Origin: Nostoc paludosum FACHB-159
GTDB taxonomy: Bacteria; Cyanobacteriota; Cyanobacteriia; Cyanobacteriales; Nostocaceae
Direction: 5' to 3'
DNA length: 64,000 bases
Assembly: GCF_014698835.1 (NCBI RefSeq)
Contig: NZ_JACJTU010000006.1
Span: forward strand, 62,001 to 126,000
In this document: piece by piece, positions 1-8,855 of the stretch
Layout of the letters: each line of letters opens with the position of its first letter
How positions within the stretch are numbered: position 1 is the stretch's first letter
Position numbers and translations under genes: made by a program
The notes under the pieces: model-generated
What the model saw: the letters and a program-made list of their open reading frames with translations, nothing else
The model's database searches: none
Told to the model about the DNA's origin: nothing

Positions 1-457
1 TAGTGTTTTTGGTGTATTGTCATTGCTGACAGGAAATAAATCGGATAGGTTTTACCATGCGGTTGCATTTACCCCTGTGGAATTACTGTCGGCACCAATC
101 GAACAAGTTGAGCAAGCACTCAAGGAAAATCCAGAATTATCAATGTTAATGCTGCGGGGTCTGTCTTCGCGAATTTTACAGACAGAGATGATGATTGAAA
201 CTCTTGCTCACCGAGATATGGGTTCCAGGTTAGTGAGTTTTTTATTAATTCTTTGTCGTGATTTTGGAGTTCCCTGTGCAGATGGAATCACAATTGATTT
301 GAAGTTGTCTCATCAAGCGATCGCTGAGGCAATTGGTTCGACTCGTGTTACAGTTACAAGGCTACTAGGGGATTTGCGTGAGAAAAAGATGATTTCTATC
401 CACAAGAAGAAGATTACTGTGCATAAACCCGTTACTTTAAGTCGGCAGTTCACATAA
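1..457 (+). CDS. ntcA: Global nitrogen regulator NtcA, C-terminal part (5' end outside window)
   Basis: NtcA is a Crp/Fnr-family activator that senses 2-oxoglutarate and controls nitrogen assimilation and heterocyst development. The reading frame is open from base 2, so the gene enters from the left and only the last 151 residues are visible; the TTG at 17 is an internal codon, not the start. The visible part holds the end of the effector domain, the dimer helix and a C-terminal helix-turn-helix ([18 protein letters not shown]), which matches NtcA as I remember it almost residue for residue. Full-length NtcA is about 223 residues. Its promoter is not in the window. Confidence 0.96.
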
Positions 458-739
458 GCAATTGGCAGTTAGCAATTCTTAATTTTGTTTTGTCAGGGCG
501 ACTGCTAACCCAAAACAAGACAAACAACCCAAATGGAAGGGTTTAAAACCCCTTTTAGTAGGTAGGATAAAAACAATTGGAGTCAGCGGAGTCGGCACGT
601 GTCGTGTTTTTCAAGATCGCACTAATAGCTAAAGGAACACCTAAAATTGAGTAATTTTCAGCTATTGCCAACCTCCACTTCTCCACAGACAATGGTCAAA
701 AGTAGTAGGCTGTATCTGGAAGGATTTCGGTAGCTAAAC

Positions 740-2230
740 ATGACCACCGGATACATCCTCATCGCAGCAATTTTAATTCTGGGAGGCGTAATTGCAACCG
801 TGGGCGATCGCATCGGCACACGAGTTGGCAAAGCCCGCCTCTCACTTTTTAACCTTCGTCCGAAAAATACCGCCGTACTAGTGACGATTTTTACTGGCGG
901 TTTGATTTCAGCATCAACCTTAGGGATTTTATTCACTGCTGATGATAAATTGCGGCAGGGAGTCTTTGAGTTAGAGGATATTCAAACAGACCTCAGGCAA
1001 AAGCGGGAACAGCTAAAAACCGCAGAAAGCCAGAAAAGTCAAGTAGAAAGCGAGCTAAATCAAGCAAGGATCGCCCAAGCCAAGGCACAACAAGAGTTGC
1101 AAGCAATTAACCAATCCTTGCAGGCGGCCAATGCCAAGCAAAGGGAAACCCAAGCCCAACTCAACCGCACCATTGAGCAGCAAGCCCAAACTCAAACTCA
1201 ACTCCAGCGCACTCAAGGGCAGCTAGATCGAGTTGTCAGTCAGTACCAAAAAGCCATAGCTGAACTGCAAAGCGTTTACAATCAGCGAAAGGAACTACAG
1301 GCAGCAGTTGAACTACTAAAAACAGAGCGTCAACGACTGTATGTTGAGGCAAAAAAAGCGATTGACGAAGCCAAAACAGCTATTGAAAAACGCGATCGCG
1401 AACTTGCTAACCGCCAAGAAGTAATAGAAGCACGCGATCGCAAAATTGCCCAACTCGATCAACTGATTCAAAAGCGTAATTTAGAAATTACAGCTAGAGA
1501 ACAAGTGATTGCCAAACGTGAATCTCGTCTCAAAGAATTGGAAGCACAACAACAGCAACTAGAACAAGAAGTTGCAAGGCTGGAAAAATATTATCAGTCC
1601 TACCAAGACCTGCGTTTGGGTAAGCTAGCTTTAGTTCGCGGTCAAGTTCTGGCCGCTGCTGTAGTTCGCGTTACCCAAGCTGCTGCGGCTCGTCAAGCAG
1701 TGGTACAACTTTTACAGCAAGCCAATCGTAACGCCAACTTGGAATTAAGTGAGCCTGGTGGAAATTCTCCAAATGTAGAGCTTGTACGCGTAACTCAGGA
1801 GAGAGTTGAGCAATTGAGCAAGCAAATTGAAGATGGCCGAGAATACGTGGTGCGAATTTTCTCAGCGGGTAATTACGTCAGAGGAGAAAAGCAAATAGAA
1901 TTTTTTGCTGACATAGCCAGGAATGAACTGGTTTTTTCTGGAGGCGCCCAGTTAGCAACAACTACTGCTGACCCCAAAAACATGACATCCTATCAGTTGC
2001 AGCAGCGATTGGAAATACTAATTTCTGCTTCGCAATTTCGTGCCCGTAACGCCGGAATTGTGGAAAATGTACAAGTAGATGGGACTTTTCTGCGTTTTGT
2101 CGCTCAATTAAGGCAGTACAATCAACCACTGGAAATTAAAGCGATCGCCGCAGAAGATACTTATACAGCTGGGCCTTTGAGGGTGAAATTAGTAGCAGTA
2201 GTCAACGGACAAATTATTTTTAGTACTTAA
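740..2230 (+). CDS. DUF3084 membrane-anchored coiled-coil protein
   Basis: 496 residues. Two hydrophobic segments (about 4-22 and 43-67) are followed by a long Gln/Glu/Lys-rich coiled coil (about 75-285) and a globular C-terminal domain (about 300-496). This layout is that of the cyanobacterial DUF3084 family, whose function is not established; a scaffold or envelope role is a guess from the coiled coil. It lies in the same direction as ntcA, with a 280-bp gap that holds only short repeats. Confidence 0.85.
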   Translation: MTTGYILIAAILILGGVIATVGDRIGTRVGKARLSLFNLRPKNTAVLVTIFTGGLISASTLGILFTADDKLRQGVFELEDIQTDLRQKREQLKTAESQKSQVESELNQARIAQAKAQQELQAINQSLQAANAKQRETQAQLNRTIEQQAQTQTQLQRTQGQLDRVVSQYQKAIAELQSVYNQRKELQAAVELLKTERQRLYVEAKKAIDEAKTAIEKRDRELANRQEVIEARDRKIAQLDQLIQKRNLEITAREQVIAKRESRLKELEAQQQQLEQEVARLEKYYQSYQDLRLGKLALVRGQVLAAAVVRVTQAAAARQAVVQLLQQANRNANLELSEPGGNSPNVELVRVTQERVEQLSKQIEDGREYVVRIFSAGNYVRGEKQIEFFADIARNELVFSGGAQLATTTADPKNMTSYQLQQRLEILISASQFRARNAGIVENVQVDGTFLRFVAQLRQYNQPLEIKAIAAEDTYTAGPLRVKLVAVVNGQIIFST

Positions 2231-2462
2231 ACAACAAGTCAGGAGTCAGAATTCAGAATTCAGAATTCAGAATACAATTAGTGGGAGATGAGCGCGGAAA
2301 GTCACCAGTGGCGGCTTACGCCGTAGAGGCTAGGAGGGCAGCTTGCCATAGGCATCATAACTTTCCAACACAGTATTTATGGGGTCATTAATTTTGAATT
2401 TTGAATCGCACCTTTGGTGCGCTTTCAGCGCAACTTGAATTTTGAATTCGGAGCGAAGCGAC

Positions 2463-2918
2463 GTGACTTTCCGTGAATTTTTACCGACACAGCCAGTGAT
2501 TTTGGGTTTCGATCCAGGTCGAGATAAGTGTGGTTTAGCCGTAATGGGACTGGATCGGCAATTATATTATCATCAAGTCGTGCCGGCAAAAGAGGCGATC
2601 GCTACCATTGAGACACTGCGTCAGAAATTTCCCATCTCGTTAATGGTGATGGGCAACCAAACAACAGCTAACCAGTGGAAACAGTTATTGTATCAAGAAT
2701 TACCAGAACCGCTGAATATCATTTTAGTAGATGAGCGTTATACCACCTTAGAAGCACGCGATCGCTATTGGCAAATGTATCCGCCCACAGGGCTAATAAA
2801 ACTATTGCCACAGGGTATGCGACAGCCTCCAAGACCTATAGATGACATTGTTGCCATCCTGCTAATCGAAAGATATCTAAATCGCCTCACGGAATCAGGA
2901 GTCAGGGGTGAGGAGTGA
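2463..2918 (+). CDS. YqgF/RuvX-like RNase H-fold protein (pre-16S rRNA nuclease or resolvase type)
   Basis: About 151 residues. Putative metal-binding acidic positions sit where the YqgF/RuvC fold expects them: GFDPGRDKCGLAV (D17), VDERYTT (D90/E91) and PIDDIV (D127/D128). Known family roles are 16S rRNA maturation (YqgF/RuvX) or Holliday-junction cleavage (RuvC-like); the sequence does not decide between them. The frame is open back to a TTG at 2442, but those codons lie in repeat sequence, so I prefer the GTG at 2463. It follows the DUF3084 gene in the same direction. Confidence 0.75.
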   Translation: MTFREFLPTQPVILGFDPGRDKCGLAVMGLDRQLYYHQVVPAKEAIATIETLRQKFPISLMVMGNQTTANQWKQLLYQELPEPLNIILVDERYTTLEARDRYWQMYPPTGLIKLLPQGMRQPPRPIDDIVAILLIERYLNRLTESGVRGEE

Positions 2919-3031
2919 AGAGTTAAAAGCCAGGAGTGACGAGTCATTAGTTAGGAATTAATATCTTCATAACTCCTAAGTCCTAACTTCTAACTCCTAC
3001 CTCCTAACTCCCAATTTCCAATTCCTAACTC

Positions 3032-3295
3032 CTAAATTTCCGCCCGAATAGTAAAAGCATAGTCTCCTCCAGGCTCTAGTTGATAATCTTGTTTCTCCAA
3101 AAATCGACCGAGGGGTTCTTTAATTAAGGCGCGACCTTGGGAGGGCTTGACGGCAAGTTCTCCCCTGCGAAAATGCCACTGGAAATGCCATTCAAACTCA
3201 CCTGCACTCACTTCACCCTCAAGGAAGCCGTGTTGCCAGGATTGGCGGGTAATTTTGACATGGGCAATGGTTTCTGGCAGACGTTTAGCACTCAC
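3032..3295 (-). CDS. Small DUF3146-like cyanobacterial protein
   Basis: 87 residues, convergent with the YqgF-like gene. The compact Trp-rich sequence (SWQHGF, FEWHFQWHFRRGELAV) and the C-terminal YAFTIRAEI resemble DUF3146, a family found only in cyanobacteria and of unknown function. There is no signal peptide or membrane segment. The family assignment is from memory of its look. Confidence 0.65.
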   Translation of the reverse strand: MSAKRLPETIAHVKITRQSWQHGFLEGEVSAGEFEWHFQWHFRRGELAVKPSQGRALIKEPLGRFLEKQDYQLEPGGDYAFTIRAEI

Positions 3296-3503
3296 AATGC
3301 TTTATGTCAAGTGTGGAATAACTAGCCAATTATGTAGGCTACTTATTTTATTTACCAAACATAGCTTAAATAGACAAACTGACAAAATGGGTATTTGTAA
3401 TTGAGGCGGTTATATTAATCAGCCGAAAGACTTAAAGGTAGGGAAGTTGCGGGGATCGCTAAAAAATTTTTGACTAAGTGCTTCATAATTAGGTCATAAA
3501 ACT

Positions 3504-4382
3504 ATGACTAAAAGCATGGAAACCAAACAGTTAGGAAAAACTGGTATCTTTATAAGTGCGATCGGTTTGGGTGGTATGCCGATGTCAATCTATAATCGCC
3601 CTCCAGAATCGGAATCAATCCAAGTGATTCATCGTGCTTTAGACCTGGGTATTACATTTATTGACACTGCCGACTCTTATTGCAAAGATGAGTCAGATAA
3701 ACATCACAACGAGCAGTTAATTCACAAAGCACTTGCTACTTATCAAGGTGATATTAGCCAAGTGATTGTCGCAACTAAAGGCGGCTTGATGCGTCCCGAT
3801 GGTAATTGGACACGCAACGGTAACCCAGAACACCTGCGTCAAACAATTAAAGTCAGCTTTGAGGCTTTGGGCGGCGCTAAACCCATTGATGTTTGGCAAT
3901 ACCATTCCCCGGATAATAATTACACCATCGAAGAATCTCTTGCACCAGTCAAAGAAGCAGTAGAAGCAGGTTTAATTCGGTTTGTCGGAGTTTCTAATTT
4001 TTCCGTTGAACAAATTAAGCGGGCGCAAGATGTGGTGGATATTGCCTCAGTCCAGAATCAATACAGCCCTTGGGAACGACAGCCAGAAATTGACGGCGTG
4101 CTGGAGTATTGCGAAGAGCAAGGATTGACTTTTTTACCTTGGAGTCCCTTTGGTGGTAGGCGTCGTCATCAAAACTTAGAAGAGATCCCAGCGATCGCTC
4201 AGTTAGCTAAAGAAAAAGGCGTGTCAGTGTACAATATCGTTCTGGCGTGGTTGCGTTCTAAATCACCTGCTATTTTGCCAATTCCTGGGGCTAGCAAAAT
4301 TTCCAGTATTGAAGACTCAGCACAAGCTATCAATGTGAAACTATCTGATGAAGAAGTGCGAAAAATCGATCGGTCAACTTAA
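3504..4382 (+). CDS. Aldo/keto reductase
   Basis: 292 residues with a TIM-barrel aldo/keto reductase pattern; enzymes of this family reduce aldehydes or ketones with NADPH. The catalytic tetrad is visible as D54 and Y59 (FIDTADSY), K92 (VATKGG) and H134 (WQYHSPD). The GVSNFS motif and the late PIPGAS nucleotide-binding motif are also present. The substrate cannot be told. ATG 3504 has a second ATG five codons in, so the start could be 3516. The gene appears monocistronic and is followed by a good intrinsic terminator. Confidence 0.9.
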   Translation: MTKSMETKQLGKTGIFISAIGLGGMPMSIYNRPPESESIQVIHRALDLGITFIDTADSYCKDESDKHHNEQLIHKALATYQGDISQVIVATKGGLMRPDGNWTRNGNPEHLRQTIKVSFEALGGAKPIDVWQYHSPDNNYTIEESLAPVKEAVEAGLIRFVGVSNFSVEQIKRAQDVVDIASVQNQYSPWERQPEIDGVLEYCEEQGLTFLPWSPFGGRRRHQNLEEIPAIAQLAKEKGVSVYNIVLAWLRSKSPAILPIPGASKISSIEDSAQAINVKLSDEEVRKIDRST

Positions 4383-4547
4383 TCATTATTTTAGAATTCA
4401 GAATTCAAGAGTCAGAAGTCAGAATTTATATCGGTTTGACATGATTATCGACGCAAGGAGATAAATTCAGAATTTGATTTTTTGACCTTCTGACTCCTGA
4501 ATTATCATCATTATTCTAGAGCAACACACTTGCTAAATAATATTAGC

Positions 4548-4578
4548 AACCCGGTTTATTAAAAAAACTGGGTTTTTT
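4548..4578 (+). terminator. Rho-independent terminator after the aldo/keto reductase gene
   Basis: A 10-bp stem (AACCCGGTTT with AAACTGGGTT, one G-T pair) closes a 7-nt loop and runs directly into six T residues, 165 bp past the stop codon. Confidence 0.8.
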
Positions 4579-4646
4579 ATCAACTAGGCTATCCCTCGAA
4601 TTAAACTTGGCATGGCACTATTATCCAAGTAATCAAATTAAAATCT

Positions 4647-5483
4647 ATGCAGCCAAGTTTCGTAATCAATAGGTTCAAGCAGATGATAAAAGCGCTTGCT
4701 GTTTTGCTACTATTTTCACCGTTTTACTTGCAAAATCCAGTAGACGCACAGCCACAGCAAAATACCAAACTTCTGCCATTTTTTGACAATGTAGATAATC
4801 CCGTTCCTGTTGGTTTTCCCGCAGGACAACAACTAGATATCACACCACCGCCACCACAGCTAAATTCTTTTGACCAAGCTGTATTAAAAATTTGTGGGCC
4901 TATTAATACGAGAGTGAGTGCTAACAGTTTTAAACAATTGTTATCTTCTTATCCAGATGTGTTGCAGAAAGTTCAGGAGGCTAGCGGTGGCGAACTGCTT
5001 CCGGGACGTAGGAATAAAGCGCAATTTCTGGAAGATTTAACTAATATTTGGTTCAAGCGCCGGGGGTTTGAACATATATTTTGTGGTGAAATATATAACG
5101 CAAATGATATTGGTGGCTTACATTTTTACGGCAGGTATTTACAGCTACAAAATCAGGGCATAGCAGGACGCCTACCGTATAATCAAGGGCGAGAAGAAGT
5201 TGTTCCTGGGGTTATTTATACAATGGGTGTAGTAATTCAGCAGAAAAATCGTACAGTCACAGATGTCATTAAAGGCTATGGCTATCTTAGTAATGCTGAA
5301 GAAATACTTTTAGATACTACTAAAATATTTAAACTTCAAGGAAACAATGAAGGAGCGTGTATTTATAATGTACGCGATCGCCAAACCGATAAATCCTTTC
5401 CTACTGTCTTTGTAAGAGAAGAAAAAGCAATCATTACCTATTATCCTGATGCTACTCCTTTTGGTGCAAAATGTAAAACTTGA
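4647..5483 (+). CDS. Secreted protein of unknown function
   Basis: 278 residues. The N-terminus has basic residues, a hydrophobic core (ALAVLLLFSPFYL) and a VDAQ-type cleavage site near residue 35, so export across the plasma membrane is likely. The mature part has an NTRVSANSFKQLLSSYPDVL stretch and three Cys residues (CGP, FCGE, GACIYN), plus a fourth near the C-terminus (AKCKT), compatible with two disulfides. I do not recognise the family. Confidence 0.75.
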   Translation: MQPSFVINRFKQMIKALAVLLLFSPFYLQNPVDAQPQQNTKLLPFFDNVDNPVPVGFPAGQQLDITPPPPQLNSFDQAVLKICGPINTRVSANSFKQLLSSYPDVLQKVQEASGGELLPGRRNKAQFLEDLTNIWFKRRGFEHIFCGEIYNANDIGGLHFYGRYLQLQNQGIAGRLPYNQGREEVVPGVIYTMGVVIQQKNRTVTDVIKGYGYLSNAEEILLDTTKIFKLQGNNEGACIYNVRDRQTDKSFPTVFVREEKAIITYYPDATPFGAKCKT

Positions 5484-5594
5484 AGTGGCTATTGGTGACT
5501 AGAAACTGAGATAAACTTCGACCGATTAATAATACGTTCAAAGACATTTCACTGCATCTTATTAAAATTATGAAATCTCATATATAAAGCCCAT

Positions 5595-6164
5595 ATGATG
5601 ATACTAGAAACAAACCGCTTGCTAATGCGTGACTTTGTAGATGCAGATTGGCAAGCAGTTTTTGTTTATCAATCCAATCCCTTATACTTGCTTTACTCGC
5701 ACTGGACACATCCTACAGAGAATGATGTTTGTGAGTTTGTCCAGATGTTTATTAATCAGCAAAAAGAAAAACCCAGGACAAAGTTTCAGTTAGCTGTTGT
5801 TCTTAAAAAAGAAAATCGGCTGATTGGCAATTGTGGTATTCGTGTCAACGACTCTGAACTGCGAGAAGCAAACATTGGCTATGAACTAAACCCTCTATAT
5901 TGGGGACAAGGTTATGCAACAGAAGCAGCACAGGCAATTTTAAAGTTTGGTTTTACAGAATTAAAAATGCATCGTATCTGGTCATGGTGTGTTGCAGAAA
6001 ATATCGCCTCTTCTAGAGTTTTAGAAAAAATTGGTATGTGTCGTGAAGGTCATCTGCAAGAAAAAGGGTTAATTAAAGGTAGATGGCATGACAATTTTAT
6101 TTACGCTATTCATGAAAATGACTGGAAAATATCACAAGATATAGCAATCCTAAATGAGTCGTGA
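5595..6164 (+). CDS. GNAT acetyltransferase, RimJ/RimL-like
   Basis: 189 residues. The start (LETNRLLMRDFVDADWQAVF) and the acetyl-CoA pyrophosphate loop (YWGQGYATEA) are those of RimJ/RimL-type N-acetyltransferases, which acetylate protein N-termini or small amines. The late ENIASSRVLEKIGM motif is also typical. The substrate is unknown. Two adjacent ATG codons (5595, 5598) could serve as start. Confidence 0.87.
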   Translation: MMILETNRLLMRDFVDADWQAVFVYQSNPLYLLYSHWTHPTENDVCEFVQMFINQQKEKPRTKFQLAVVLKKENRLIGNCGIRVNDSELREANIGYELNPLYWGQGYATEAAQAILKFGFTELKMHRIWSWCVAENIASSRVLEKIGMCREGHLQEKGLIKGRWHDNFIYAIHENDWKISQDIAILNES

Positions 6165-6532
6165 AAAATATAGATAAGGAAACGAACCGCCAAGGACGCA
6201 AAGGACGCAAAGGTAAGAAAGAACAAAGAGATATATAATTTTCACAAATGATTTAGGACTGCTATATCTAGTGATACCAATTCTATATGAAGATGCACAG
6301 AATATTAAACGTAGACGCAAAGCGGCTTGCCGCAGGCTAACGCCTTGGCGTAGCGTCTCGCAGAGAAGTACGCCTTCGCGTTAGCGAAGCCTCTCGTAGA
6401 GAAGTGTCTCGTTCGCTCTTAGCGTCTCGTAGAGAAGAGCGCCAAGAATAGAGAGTTACTTATTTAGTGCAGCTTCACATTAAATTGGCATTATATAGTA
6501 GTTGTTTTTATAGGTCAAAATATTTTTAATAA
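6165..6532. repeat. Gene-free stretch with palindromic dispersed repeats
   Basis: No gene seen. At about 6180-6215 there is a 'ccaaggacgcaaaggacgcaaag' type repeat (two copies of a 9-mer). At about 6315-6445 is a GC-rich block made of variants of GCGTCTCG(T/C)AGAGAAG (at least three) with GCCTTGGCGTAGC and TTCGCGTTAGCGAAGC palindromes, a typical dispersed repeat of filamentous cyanobacteria. It can fold into several hairpins. It lies between convergent genes. Confidence 0.7.
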
Positions 6533-7240
6533 TCAAATAAGATTACTATCCAATCCAGAAGCGATCGCATTTAATTTTTTACCATCAAGTATTGTAATCT
6601 TACCACCCCGTTCGTAAGTAATTACTGACTTGAGACTTTTAATTAGCCGCACACATTCTTCGTAAGTAATGCCGCTACTTCTAGCCATACGGTAATAAGA
6701 TAATCTGACTTTTAAACACTCTCCTTGTGGAGTTAAATCAGTTCCCGATTCTCCAGCAAAATATTCAATTAATTTCGCAAGCCTAACAATAGCTCTTTCG
6801 GAAACTAATCCGTGGACTATTTCATGTAATTGCTGAATCCGACTATTAAAAACCATCAGCATTCGTAATGCAATTTCGGGATTTTCCTGAATAGCTTTTA
6901 ATAAAGCATCTCGCTCCAAAGTCAGAATCTCACAATCAGATTCAGCAGTTACAGTTGCCGGAGAAATGCCATTTCCTAATAAAGCGGGAGCCGCAAAAAT
7001 TTCTCCAGCAGCTAAGACACGGAAAATAGTTTCTTTCCCTGTTGTTGCTGTTTTGCTAACTTGAATTAATCCACTGACAACAGCATACAGTTTTGCAGGT
7101 AAGCGATCGCCTTCATGGAGAATAATCTCTCCTTTGCGATAGCGTTGCACCTGGGTGTAAGGTTGCAAAGTTACTGTGTTTGCTGTTTCTAAACCAGCAA
7201 ACACAGTAATTTGTGAAATTTGTTCCAACGATGCCTGCAT
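6533..7240 (-). CDS. Crp/Fnr-family transcriptional regulator
   Basis: About 235 residues: an N-terminal cyclic-nucleotide-binding-like beta roll (about 5-115), a dimer helix (RMLMVFNSRIQQLHEIVHGL), and a C-terminal winged helix with YYRMARSSGITYEECVRLI as recognition region. The ligand cannot be told. The frame extends upstream to 7282, but that would overlap the amidase; the ATG at 7240 lies two bases after the amidase stop and is preferred. The tight spacing says the two genes form one transcript. Confidence 0.88.
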   Translation of the reverse strand: MQASLEQISQITVFAGLETANTVTLQPYTQVQRYRKGEIILHEGDRLPAKLYAVVSGLIQVSKTATTGKETIFRVLAAGEIFAAPALLGNGISPATVTAESDCEILTLERDALLKAIQENPEIALRMLMVFNSRIQQLHEIVHGLVSERAIVRLAKLIEYFAGESGTDLTPQGECLKVRLSYYRMARSSGITYEECVRLIKSLKSVITYERGGKITILDGKKLNAIASGLDSNLI

Positions 7241-7242
7241 AA

Positions 7243-8646
7243 TTAGGCTGAGATTGCAAAGGCTGGACGATGCCCAATCCAAGGTTTAGCTGCTTCTATT
7301 TGTGCTGCTAGGCTGATGAGTGTGGCTTCAGCTGCCGGTTTGCCAATTAGCTGTACGCTGATGGGTAAACCCTTACTATCAAATCCTACAGGAATGGCGA
7401 TCGCTGGTTGTCCAGTGGCATTCGCAGGCGGACAAGGGGCAACCCATTGAACAATATTTTGGAATGTCTCTTCAGGACTCAGATTAGCCCATTCTCCCAC
7501 CCGAATGGGTGAATGCAAATAAACTGGTAATACCAGCACATCCACGCTATCGAAAAACGCCACAATTTGCCGTGCCGCTACCTGCATTTGGGCAACTCCT
7601 TGCAAGTACTCAGCTACAGAACCTGTGCGGGCAAATAGCCAGCGATTTAAAGGCTGCAAAGCTTCAATAGGAAGCCCTGACGCCGCTACCCCAGCTTGCC
7701 AGACAATTTGAAATGGTTCAATTAAACCGCTGAAATCTGGAGATTTCTGTTCAACTTGATGGCCGAGTTGTTCTAACAATTGGACTGTTTCTCGGACGCC
7801 TTGCTGACAGTTAGCGTCAGCTTCTCCCAAAGGAAAAATGCTCGTGTCAAAGGCTATTCGCAAAGCGCCGGGTTTTGCTTGGCTGGCGGCGAGAAATGAT
7901 GTTTCGGGATCTGGCAGCCAGTAAGGATCGCCTGTGACATAGCCAGCTATGGCATCTAAAAGCGCAGCAGCATCAGCCACAGTCCGCGCTATTGGCCCGT
8001 TAGTGGCAATTCCAGCGAGACGTTCGCCCACGGGTGCTTTACTCACCCTACCCCGTGATGGCTTGAGTCCCACTAAACCACAACAAGCCGCAGGCCCCCG
8101 AATCGAACCACCGCCATCAGAACCTTGAGCGATAGCACATAATCCTGCTGCTAGCGCCGCCGCCGCACCACCACTAGAACCGCCAGGAGTGTATTCTAAA
8201 TTCCACGGATTTCTTGCTGCGGGAAAAGCCGTAGGTTCGGTGTAAGGTAATGAACCTAATTCGGAAGTGGCTGTTTTACCGAGAATAATAAAACCAGCTT
8301 GCCTAATCTTGGTTACAACTAAATCATCATAACTAGCAATATTGTTAATTAATGCTGGATTTCCATAGGTACAGGTAACACCAGCTACAGCATTCAAGTC
8401 TTTAATGGAAATCGGGACACCAAAAAATGGCGGTAGTTCTGAGGTAGTTGTTAGTAATTCTGTTTTAGCTTTGGCATCTGCGATCGCCGTTTCAGCCGTG
8501 ACTGTAAAATAACTTCCTAATTGGGGATTCAACTGTCCAATGCGTTCTAAATATATTTCTACCAACTCTAGCGGTGACACTTCTCGACGACGGATTAATT
8601 GGGCTAACTCTAGTGCTGGGGTAAATGCTAAATCAACTTCATTCAT
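7243..8646 (-). CDS. Amidase-signature family hydrolase
   Basis: 467 residues of the amidase signature family (GatA, fatty-acid amide hydrolase, 6-aminohexanoate hydrolase). The Ser-cisSer-Lys triad is visible: K82 (SIKDLN), S157 (GGSSGG) and S181 (GSDGGGSIRG). Family members hydrolyse amides or act in the GatCAB transamidase; no gatC or gatB lies nearby, so a stand-alone amidase is more likely. The Crp-type gene starts two bases after its stop. Confidence 0.88.
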   Translation of the reverse strand: MNEVDLAFTPALELAQLIRRREVSPLELVEIYLERIGQLNPQLGSYFTVTAETAIADAKAKTELLTTTSELPPFFGVPISIKDLNAVAGVTCTYGNPALINNIASYDDLVVTKIRQAGFIILGKTATSELGSLPYTEPTAFPAARNPWNLEYTPGGSSGGAAAALAAGLCAIAQGSDGGGSIRGPAACCGLVGLKPSRGRVSKAPVGERLAGIATNGPIARTVADAAALLDAIAGYVTGDPYWLPDPETSFLAASQAKPGALRIAFDTSIFPLGEADANCQQGVRETVQLLEQLGHQVEQKSPDFSGLIEPFQIVWQAGVAASGLPIEALQPLNRWLFARTGSVAEYLQGVAQMQVAARQIVAFFDSVDVLVLPVYLHSPIRVGEWANLSPEETFQNIVQWVAPCPPANATGQPAIAIPVGFDSKGLPISVQLIGKPAAEATLISLAAQIEAAKPWIGHRPAFAISA

Positions 8647-8855
8647 ACGTTAGCGAATAGGTAGTTTCGTCTTTATTTTGGGATTTTTAAACTGAAATTG
8701 ATACTTTAGTAGGATTTGCGGGAACTATATATTCTATAGTTCCTGAAATTTGTCATTCATTTAGGAAGCTCAGAGGCAATAGACGTGGTTATGTTCTTAC
8801 TCCAGCCATTTTAATTGTTTCGCATATATTTTCGACAAATCCCTAAGGGGTATTT

